Part shown: positions 27,275-34,686 of the stretch, one piece after another
How positions within the stretch are numbered: the first letter of the stretch is position 1
Layout: each line of letters begins with the position of its first letter
From: CALNYZ01 sp942490945
GTDB lineage: Bacteria; Pseudomonadota; Gammaproteobacteria; UBA6429; Thiohalophilaceae
NCBI GenBank assembly: GCA_942490945.1
Contig: CALNYZ010000044.1
Location: forward strand, 62,001-126,000
Length of the DNA stretch: 64,000 bases
Direction: 5' to 3'
The notes under the pieces: generated by a model
What the model was told of the DNA's origin: nothing
Database searches by the model: none
Seen by the model: the letters and a program-made list of their open reading frames with translations, nothing else
Made by a program: the position numbers and the translations under genes

Positions 27275-28333
27275 ATGTCAGAGCATGAACACGCCGCGGC
27301 CGATAACAAGCAGGTAAATCAAACAACAGATCTGCCTGAACACAGCGCCGGCATTCGCATTGGTGCTGAGCTGGTCAATGCGACCAAACCTTTTGTCGAG
27401 GTATCGACTGCGAAAAGCTGGCGACTGGTAGCCACCACCTTTGCCCTGATGATTGCCGCACTTGTGGGAGCAGGCATAACGCCCTGGTGGCCAATGCGAG
27501 TCATCCTGTCGATACTCGGTGCATTATTAATGGTGCGTGCTTTCATTACTTATCACGACTATATGCACGGTGCCATTCTGCAAAAATCGCGTCTGGCCTC
27601 ATGGCTATTTCATGCCTACTCGGCATTTACACTGGCACCTGCCAATTCCTGGCGAAAAAGTCATAATTATCACCACGGCCACGTCGGGCAAATCAGCGCT
27701 GCCAGTGTTGGCGCATTTCCAATGATGACCACAAAAATGTGGAATGAAGCCAGCTGGTCAGAGCGGTTCAGCTATCGTTTTCAACGTCATCCTCTGATTG
27801 TTGTGTTTGGCTACATCACCATATTTTTTTTCAATGTGACATTGTTACCGCTACTGACGGACCCTGCAAAACATCTTGATTCTGTCGTCGCATTAGTGGT
27901 ACACATCGGATTAATCGTCGTGTTATGGCACTTTGCCGGTGCTGACGTTGCCCTGTATTCGCTGATTATCCCGATGACGCTCGCCTCGGCACTGGGCAGT
28001 TATTTGTTCTATGCACAACACAGTTTTAAACTCATGCATGTTATCTCACCTGATGCATGGAGTTTTTACCGTGCCGCAATGGAGTCATCCAGCTATATGC
28101 GCCTTAACAAGTTGATGCAATGGTTTACCGGCAACATTGGCTATCATCATATACATCACCTTAATATACGTATTCCATTTTACCGATTACCGGAAGCCAT
28201 GGCCGCCATACGTGAACTTCAATCACCGGTGACTACCTCATTGTCACCACATGATGTTATGGATTGTTTTAAATCCAGTTTATGGGATGAAAACAAGCAG
28301 CGTATGGTCTCTTATCGCGAAGCAAAAGTTTAA
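27275..28333 (+). CDS. Membrane fatty acid desaturase
   Basis: 352 residues from ATG 27275, chosen over a GTG at 27260 because GGAGG lies 8 bases before it. Three histidine boxes bind the di-iron centre: HDYMH (94-98), HNYHH (130-134) and HHIHH (291-295). Four or so membrane helices lie between the boxes. The family inserts double bonds into membrane-lipid acyl chains using O2. The C-terminal LNIRIPFYRLPEAM is typical of acyl-lipid delta-12-type enzymes, but the position of desaturation cannot be assigned. Divergent from the GGDEF-EAL gene. Confidence 0.88.
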   Translation: MSEHEHAAADNKQVNQTTDLPEHSAGIRIGAELVNATKPFVEVSTAKSWRLVATTFALMIAALVGAGITPWWPMRVILSILGALLMVRAFITYHDYMHGAILQKSRLASWLFHAYSAFTLAPANSWRKSHNYHHGHVGQISAASVGAFPMMTTKMWNEASWSERFSYRFQRHPLIVVFGYITIFFFNVTLLPLLTDPAKHLDSVVALVVHIGLIVVLWHFAGADVALYSLIIPMTLASALGSYLFYAQHSFKLMHVISPDAWSFYRAAMESSSYMRLNKLMQWFTGNIGYHHIHHLNIRIPFYRLPEAMAAIRELQSPVTTSLSPHDVMDCFKSSLWDENKQRMVSYREAKV

Positions 28334-28478
28334 ATTATACATCTCTTTAACGGTACGCCAGACTTCACCGGTGATACACTTCAAGTAATCATGTTAGAAA
28401 CAGGGTTATTAATTAGCTATTGAATACAGGAAATTTATCCTTAGGTAATACTGAAGTTAATTATATGGAGATAGTCGA

Positions 28479-29228
28479 ATGCTTTTTAGACAACTGTTTG
28501 AACCCGATTCGTGTACCTATAGCTATCTGGTTGCCTGTCCGGAGACCGGTGAATGCGCCATTATCGATCCGGTGATTGATACGGTTGAACGTGATTTAAG
28601 TGTTTTACAGGCACATAATCTCAAACTCAGTTATACAGTTGATACACATATTCATGCCGATCATTTATCCGGGGCGCGACGACTCAAGGCGATGACGGGA
28701 TCAAAAATTGCCTACCCGGCAATAGATGAACTCACCTGTGTCGATATTGGTTTACAGGAAGGCCAGGTTTTTCGAATCGGCAATATTGAATTGCATCCTC
28801 TCTTCACTCCCGGGCATACCGATCACCATCACGCGTACCTGATTAATACACCGGTACATAGTATGTTGTTTTCCGGTGATGCATTAATGATTGACGGCGT
28901 TGGCCGTACAGACTTTCAATCCGGTGACAGTGAAACGCTGTATAAAAGTATCCAGCAGAAATTCTTTACCCTCCCGGATGAGACACTTGTTTATCCCTGT
29001 CATGATTATGAAAATCGTCATATCAGTACGATAGCGCAGGAAAAAGAACGCAACAAACATGTTGGTGGTAAAAGTCTGGATGAGTTTAAGGAAGTAATGG
29101 CCAAACTGGATTTACCCTATCCTCGCAAAATAGATTTCGCTGTTCCGGGTAATCAGCAATGTGGTCAATGTCCTGACAATGTTCCAGAGCAATATCAGGG
29201 TCCTTGTGCCAAATACGATCAGGGATAA
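28479..29228 (+). CDS. Persulfide dioxygenase-like MBL-fold protein (ETHE1 type)
   Basis: 249 residues. Starts MLFRQLFEPDSCTYSYLVA, the ETHE1 N-terminus. Metal motif THIHADHLSG (His57, His59, Asp61, His62), then PLFTPGHTDHHHAY and GVGRTDFQSGD. ETHE1 enzymes bind one iron and oxidise glutathione persulfide to sulfite. The C-terminal 50 residues contain CGQC and a further Cys in PEQYQGPCAKY, as in longer bacterial members. GGAGATAG before the ATG. With two DsrE-fold genes and a GST in the window this fits sulfane-sulfur handling. Confidence 0.88.
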   Translation: MLFRQLFEPDSCTYSYLVACPETGECAIIDPVIDTVERDLSVLQAHNLKLSYTVDTHIHADHLSGARRLKAMTGSKIAYPAIDELTCVDIGLQEGQVFRIGNIELHPLFTPGHTDHHHAYLINTPVHSMLFSGDALMIDGVGRTDFQSGDSETLYKSIQQKFFTLPDETLVYPCHDYENRHISTIAQEKERNKHVGGKSLDEFKEVMAKLDLPYPRKIDFAVPGNQQCGQCPDNVPEQYQGPCAKYDQG

Positions 29229-29396
29229 TAAATTCCTGATCAAAATGTTGAAAAGCCTGGAATTAACGCTGTCCCCCGTAATCTCTTATAAATAACCATA
29301 ATAGCGAATACGGGTCTTCTCATTGAACTGAGTCGTTACATTCTTATCAAACAGGTAAGACATGAAGTTCTATAACCGCACAAGCAAGGAGGTTTT

Positions 29397-29444
29397 ATGT
29401 TAATTCGCACAGAAATGGATCCTGTTTTCACTAAAAGCCGTTAA
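29397..29444 (+). CDS. 15-codon upstream ORF with strong ribosome-binding site
   Basis: ATG at 29397 is preceded by AAGGAGG with 4-base spacing; the frame reads MLIRTEMDPVFTKSR and stops at 29442-29444, 11 bases before the MBL gene, which has no ribosome-binding site of its own. This suggests a leader peptide or translational coupling. No known leader or peptide-cofactor precursor recognised. It could be a decayed end of a longer gene. Confidence 0.45.
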   Translation: MLIRTEMDPVFTKSR

Positions 29445-29455
29445 AAATATCAGAC

Positions 29456-30562
29456 ATGTTTTACTCTAATAAAATCATTATCGGTATGCTGACCATAGCT
29501 GTATCAGGCATGGTTGCAACGACTATACTGGCCGATAATACCACCGGGTTTTCTGGTACGCTCGTCAATCCCAAAGCCAAACAACCCGGTTGGCAATTAC
29601 CTGACTCGGCAATTAACACCACGACGATCCCCGAAATTATCCTGGACATAAATGATAAGCCGACAGAACCCTTACCCGTTTATCGGCTGTCGCCGTCTAC
29701 GTATATGTTTTACGGAAATATCGCAACGTTAGATAAAAAGAACCGGGGTTGGAATGCGAATGCAGGGTTTATCGTAACCAGTCAGGGCGTAATCGTTATT
29801 GACACGCTGGGGACACCCTATCTGGGACAGCGTATGATTGCGACAATACGTACTATAACCAAGCAACCTGTTAGATACGTCATCGTTACACATAACCATC
29901 CGGACCATGCGTATGGCTATGCTGCATTTGATAAATTACCTGATGTTAATATTATTGCGCATCCCGGCACGGTCGAATATAACCACTCTGCCACACTCGA
30001 ATCATCCGTGGAATACCGTCGCGAATTGTTGCCTGATGATATGCAAGACTTTATGCCTTTGCAGGCAAAATCATATTTAAAAGTTTCCCCTTTTAAATAC
30101 AAACGTATACAGATCGGCGATGAAATTATCGATATATACAATACGGGTAAACATCACTCTTATGGTGATTTGCTCGTTTATCAGCCTCATCAAAAAATAT
30201 TGTGGGTATCAGATTTGGTCTTTAACCAGCGCACGACATATATGGGCGATGGGAGCAGCAGTCAAATATTAAAAGCACAGGATTGGCTCGCTAAAGAATT
30301 TAAAGACGTTGAGTTAATGGTGCCCGGACATGGTAGTGCCCAGACAAAACCTTTCCCCATGTTGAAAAGAACGCATGACTACGTCACACGCATGAGAAAA
30401 GCGATGCAAAAAGCGGTCAATAAAGGTGTGCCACTTTTTGATGCCGTACAGAATACCGATTTTGAAGATTGGCGTGATTCACGATTATATGAATCAAACC
30501 AGCGCGCGAATGCGAATTTTGTGTACCGTGAAATGGAACGGGAATATTTTAATAATTTTTAA
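29456..30562 (+). CDS. Periplasmic MBL-fold metallohydrolase (SoxH/quinoprotein-relay-like)
   Basis: 368 residues, signal peptide ~1-27. Metal motif VTHNHPDHAYG (His146, His148, Asp150, His151), NTGKHHSYGDLLVY and VPGHGSAQT supply the remaining ligands. The block IVTSQGVIVIDTLGTPYLGQ is the beta-hairpin common to secreted MBL enzymes of the SoxH and quinoprotein relay groups. The C-terminal ~90 residues (MRKAMQKAVNKGVPLFDAVQ) form the usual helical cap. Substrate unknown. Translation may depend on the 15-codon ORF just upstream. Confidence 0.85.
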   Translation: MFYSNKIIIGMLTIAVSGMVATTILADNTTGFSGTLVNPKAKQPGWQLPDSAINTTTIPEIILDINDKPTEPLPVYRLSPSTYMFYGNIATLDKKNRGWNANAGFIVTSQGVIVIDTLGTPYLGQRMIATIRTITKQPVRYVIVTHNHPDHAYGYAAFDKLPDVNIIAHPGTVEYNHSATLESSVEYRRELLPDDMQDFMPLQAKSYLKVSPFKYKRIQIGDEIIDIYNTGKHHSYGDLLVYQPHQKILWVSDLVFNQRTTYMGDGSSSQILKAQDWLAKEFKDVELMVPGHGSAQTKPFPMLKRTHDYVTRMRKAMQKAVNKGVPLFDAVQNTDFEDWRDSRLYESNQRANANFVYREMEREYFNNF

Positions 30563-30799
30563 CAGTGTACGGTTTTGCTTGTACAGAAAAGGTTCCCATA
30601 ATATTTCCGGCTAAGAGACAGTACCTGACCAATATATCTACTGTCCAGAATGATTTTCGTCTCGCTTAAATCAAGCCGCTAAATTTCAATTCCCCATCTG
30701 ATCACGCCAACCTGGACGTTGAGTACTGATCATAATATCGTCTATCCAGACATGTTGATCGATTGGTGAAGTGTTCTGGTATCTGAATAACTAAACGTT

Positions 30800-31717
30800 T
30801 CAACCAGGCAGGTTTGATACAGGCTGCGGAGAGACGACCGTCGTTGGTACAAAAGAGTTATTATCTGTAATGATTTCGGACTGTTGATCTGCAAAGGCAC
30901 TGCGCAAGGTCACAAAGTGTAATCCCGATGCTAGAGCGGCAGACAAAACACCGGGAAGGGCTTCAAGAATAACCGGTTGTTGTTCCCTTGTTTTGGCAAC
31001 ATTTCCATCATGCAGTAAAAGTATCGCCCCTGCATGCAAACCGGCAAGCAGCTTCTTTTTAACAACCGCAGGGTTACGAATAAAAGTATCGTAGCCACGT
31101 ACCGACCAACTTACCAGTTGAAGATTAAGACGGTGCAATACGGGGTCGAGAAACGGATTACGAAAACCGGCAGGTGCGCGAAAGTATTTTGGTGCAATAC
31201 CGGTAATCCTGGTTAATGCCGATTGTGCTGCCTGAAGTTCACGCGTATACCCCTTAATACTCAGCAACGAAAAATGATGTCGATGATGCTGGCTATGATT
31301 TTCTATTTCATGACCACGTTGGATAATCAGTTGGCACAGTTCAGGATAGTGTGCCGCACGTTCACCGATACAGAAAAATGTTGCCTTGACCCCAAACTGC
31401 TCGAGTATTTCCAGTACACGAGGCGTAACATCGGGGTCTGGCCCATCGTCAATAGTCAGGGTAATCTCATTGCGTGCAGCGGCAGAAGCAGGTAGCCGGA
31501 TCAGGTTCTTTCCCAATGCAGTACTGCGTGGTACCAAACCGATAGTCGCCAGTATTAGATGATTCATCAGGATGATGACCGCCAGCCACAGCCACGCATC
31601 GGGTATAAATAGAACCGCAATGAACACAAGAAAATGTATAAAAAAAGTGATGCGAATTAGTAATGTGGGACGCCAGGGATTACTATCAGGCCTTGATTGA
31701 TCGGCGTTTAACAACAT
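30800..31717 (-). CDS. Polysaccharide deacetylase family protein (NodB domain), membrane-anchored
   Basis: 305 residues. Two hydrophobic helices (~20-40 and ~41-62) then a NodB domain with LTIDDGPDPDVTPRVL (catalytic Asp pair), KATFFCIGE, the metal His pair in HEIENHSQHH, YFRAPAGFRNP, and ILLLHDGN. The full set of catalytic motifs suggests an active de-N-acetylase acting on a cell-envelope glycan. A Shine-Dalgarno GAGG precedes the ATG. No glycosyltransferase partner nearby. Confidence 0.9.
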   Translation of the reverse strand: MLLNADQSRPDSNPWRPTLLIRITFFIHFLVFIAVLFIPDAWLWLAVIILMNHLILATIGLVPRSTALGKNLIRLPASAAARNEITLTIDDGPDPDVTPRVLEILEQFGVKATFFCIGERAAHYPELCQLIIQRGHEIENHSQHHRHHFSLLSIKGYTRELQAAQSALTRITGIAPKYFRAPAGFRNPFLDPVLHRLNLQLVSWSVRGYDTFIRNPAVVKKKLLAGLHAGAILLLHDGNVAKTREQQPVILEALPGVLSAALASGLHFVTLRSAFADQQSEIITDNNSFVPTTVVSPQPVSNLPG

Positions 31718-31919
31718 GATGATGTTTGCCTCAGGTCAGAACGCTTTTCAATATGATAGTCAATATCAATGCCTGTTGCACACGTTTATTAAAACTGAAC
31801 ATAAAGTGCTTTTGCTGACTTGCGTTAGTTGATATATCCCAGGATTTGTCATAAATTCCTGAAGAAAAAGGGATCGCCTGCTACGACCACGACCCCATTA
31901 CTCGGGAAAACAGACAGAT

Positions 31920-32321
31920 TCAGCTCTTCTTGCTACGATTTGCCTTTATGGCACGAATTTTTGCCATTTGTTTACGCTCCCACTGTTGACCAGCCTTGAG
32001 CATTTCACGTGCCTTTTGTTCGCCCAGTTTAAGTAATGCCTGTTCGCGCTTGAGAGCGGCACGAAGCTGATCCTGTAACACAGCGATTTCTGCCTTGGCA
32101 GCGTCCTTCGCCAACCTGATTTCCTCTCTTGCGGCTATCCTTGCAGCGCGCAGTGCTTCCCGGGTTGCTTTCAAATCTGTTTTCAGTTGACCTGACAGCG
32201 CATTACGTTTGCGGGTGGCTACAGCCTTGTGTGCTGAAGCGCGCTTCTTACTGGTTGCTGTACTACGTGTTTTTTTCTTGCCGGGCTTCTTCTTGCTAAT
32301 CTTTTTTTTGCTGGTCGCCAT
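31920..32321 (-). CDS. Lys/Ala-rich histone-H1-like coiled-coil protein
   Basis: 133 residues. The first ~45 are almost all Lys, Ser, Thr and Arg (KKKISKKKPGKKKTRS), followed by an Ala/Arg/Glu helix (~50-115; REALRAARIAAREEIRLAKD). This plan resembles AlgP-type or histone-like nucleoid proteins. DNA binding is plausible from charge alone. GGGAGG before the ATG supports expression. Low complexity prevents family assignment. Confidence 0.65.
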   Translation of the reverse strand: MATSKKKISKKKPGKKKTRSTATSKKRASAHKAVATRKRNALSGQLKTDLKATREALRAARIAAREEIRLAKDAAKAEIAVLQDQLRAALKREQALLKLGEQKAREMLKAGQQWERKQMAKIRAIKANRSKKS

Positions 32322-32424
32322 AAGTTGCCTCCCATTTTGTAATATTTTATAACATTTACATATTAAGTATACACGTTAATAAATAAATGCGAAGTCATAT
32401 ACAGACATAACTCCTTTTAATTTA

Positions 32425-32895
32425 TTATTTATTACGATAACTTGACTGACGTTTTATACAATCGCTCATCTTTTTTTGATCATTCTTGTACCATTTATAA
32501 CATGTATCAATAATCCCCGATGAACTGGTTATATACATGGTAATATTCCTGCCCTCTCGTTCACGTGCTTGTTGTTGCATTTTTTTCATTCGTTGCCGGT
32601 GTTTTTCATTCCCTTCTTCTATTCCAGCTCGTCTGGCTTGCTCTCGTTTTAATAGTTGTTCTTGTGCTTCAAAATGTTTCTCCACGGCTGCATCTCGCAT
32701 GCGTATAATTTCATCCTGACTCATCATATTGTAATTATTATAAGGTGATGGGGATGGTTTGAATGTATGCTCAGGCACATTATTATTGCTATCTGATGCG
32801 TGTTCTACCATTTCCGGGCTTTCTGCCGGCTTCATATAATGCCAAATTCCTCCACCCACGCTAGCCAGAATAAGCAACAAAAAAATTCTATTCAT
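32425..32895 (-). CDS. Hypothetical membrane-anchored charged protein
   Basis: 156 residues: one N-terminal membrane helix or uncleaved signal (IFLLLILASVGGGIWHYM), a flexible acidic/Asn/Pro linker, a highly charged helix (~60-115) rich in Glu, Arg, Lys and Gln, and a C-terminal tail with two Cys (DTCYKWY, SDCIKR) that may form a disulfide. AAGGT before the ATG. No family recognised. Confidence 0.6.
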   Translation of the reverse strand: MNRIFLLLILASVGGGIWHYMKPAESPEMVEHASDSNNNVPEHTFKPSPSPYNNYNMMSQDEIIRMRDAAVEKHFEAQEQLLKREQARRAGIEEGNEKHRQRMKKMQQQAREREGRNITMYITSSSGIIDTCYKWYKNDQKKMSDCIKRQSSYRNK

Positions 32896-32996
32896 AAGTA
32901 CCTTATTATTTTCACTATATCAATAGCATTAGCTCATTTTAATATAGAACTAAAAAATTATATCGACCCACATTATTCAACCGGATATTTATGTAG

Positions 32997-33953
32997 TTAA
33001 AACATTTCGGCTTCCAGCTCGAGCATAACCTGACTGACATAGCGTCCGAGCTGTGTCTTGAATCCGCTATAGTGTTTGTATTCATCCAATGTCTTGACGA
33101 TTTCAGGTTTTATTTCATAATCCTGCAGACCCTGTTCCTGGTACTGGTGTACAAGTTCACGCAAGGTTTTATAGAAATAACTATATTTGTTTATCAGTTC
33201 TGGCGGGCCACTTTTTCCGTGTCCAACGACAATGTATTTCGGCATGGTTGCCAGTGCCTTTTGCGTGGCCTCATAGGCACCTTTGAAATTGCCATGCCCC
33301 ATAAAAGAAAAGTGCTGATTATTAATAATATCTCCAGTAAACAGAATACCCTCTTCAACCACATACACCATAAGATCGGTCGCCGTGTGGGCTTTATCAA
33401 ATAGCATGACCTTAAAGGTCAAGCCACCGATGTTGTAGGCCTTGTTTTGTGCTGGTATGTTTGGAATGACGGCACGAGTACCGGCAAAGGACTTCTCGCC
33501 AAGACGCTTGGTAAACACATCCAGCCAGATTTTGTCTTCACCAGAATTTAAAAGTTTGATCAATTCCGGATGCGCAATGGTTTTTACATGGGGATAAGCC
33601 TCAACCAGGGCCTGATTCGCTAACCAGTGATCACCATGAAAATGTGTGGTAAAAATATGTGTAACTGGCTTTGAGGTAACTGTACGAATTTTTCGCAAAA
33701 TCATCTTGCCGATTTCGTAACTGCTACCGGTATCAATCACCACCACACCGGTGCTGGTAATTAAAAATCCCGGATTGTTATGAAAACCATGACTGACACT
33801 GGCCAGCTCGTCATGCGGCCCATGTTCGATAACATAGGTTTGTGAGCCGATTTTTTTTGTCTGGATATGAGGCCACTCAAGGGCGAATGCAACATGCAGA
33901 GGTAAACAACAAAGTGCCAGGATGGTCAACACAAGACGGTGCATACTAATCAT
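32997..33953 (-). CDS. Periplasmic MBL-fold metallohydrolase
   Basis: 318 residues with signal peptide ~1-25. Motif TTHFHGDHWLANQA (His104, His106, Asp108, His109), the hairpin TSTGVVVIDTGSS before it, FDKAHTATDLMVYV and IVVGHGKSG after it. Typical zinc MBL of the secreted SoxH-like group; the C-terminus with EQGLQDYEIKPEI is a helical cap seen in that group. AAGGAG before the ATG. Ends at 32997 close to the charged membrane protein gene on the same strand (101 bases). Substrate unknown. Confidence 0.85.
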   Translation of the reverse strand: MISMHRLVLTILALCCLPLHVAFALEWPHIQTKKIGSQTYVIEHGPHDELASVSHGFHNNPGFLITSTGVVVIDTGSSYEIGKMILRKIRTVTSKPVTHIFTTHFHGDHWLANQALVEAYPHVKTIAHPELIKLLNSGEDKIWLDVFTKRLGEKSFAGTRAVIPNIPAQNKAYNIGGLTFKVMLFDKAHTATDLMVYVVEEGILFTGDIINNQHFSFMGHGNFKGAYEATQKALATMPKYIVVGHGKSGPPELINKYSYFYKTLRELVHQYQEQGLQDYEIKPEIVKTLDEYKHYSGFKTQLGRYVSQVMLELEAEMF

Positions 33954-34686
33954 ATTCAGGCTCCTTCAGTTAATCTCAAATTGTGCAAGTATAGACCCAA
34001 CCTGAAATTAAGCAGAAAACAAATAAAAAAATTTATAGTAACGGGACCAGGTCCCGGCTGTACTTATTGATTACCGAAAGGATGCCAAATGGACGTCAAA
34101 TTTTTGTATTACAAAATTAATTTACAACTGAACGTAACCCGTCACAAGTTGCTTTATTAGCCGCTCGATAAAAAAGTCATATTAAACGCTGCTTCGCCTG
34201 AAGTGTATAAGATTACCTTGTTCACTTACGAAAATTTACAGGCCGTTATTGGAATTATTGCTAGTGCTGTATGTACTAGAAGGGCCATGAATACACATAA
34301 CAACCCATTGTGCAGAACCGGTAATTGCTGTTGAATTTTATTGTATAAAGTCATACGCATTTAAGTTCTTTAATACTAAATGAGATTGACCTTACGTGAT
34401 AAAAACATCATCTATCCTGACATAACGTGAAATTTAAAAAATTCACTATCTAAATCTAACTCTGGTATAAACAAATTCGTCTTCTTTTTTACGATCTGAA
34501 ATAACCGGATCAGGCACTTGTCAGGTTTTATGCAGTAAAAACTAGTACTATTTCGAAGCCTTATAGAGACAAATCCATCAATTTGGCTAGTATCTTAAGT
34601 ATATATTTACGTGATATATCCTTACGTAAAATAAGGCTATTTTGCTTAATAATCTCCAGTAAAACTCATATCAGGGACGCGTTCCA
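33954..34686. other. 733-base divergent intergenic region with several inverted repeats
   Basis: Between two divergent genes. I see no coding frame worth reporting. Contents: a GC-rich palindrome CGGGAC-CAG-GTCCCG at 34042-34056 with no T run; TTTACGT (34606-34612) / ACGTAAA (34624-34630); and a further TTACGTGATA at about 34393. The TACGT repeats upstream of the GGDEF-EAL gene look like regulator sites. Possible unnoticed small RNA. Confidence 0.35.

Noticed and set aside
34600..34686. c-di-GMP riboswitch upstream of the GGDEF-EAL gene
   Set aside because: I looked for the conserved GEMM core and its two helices and did not see them.
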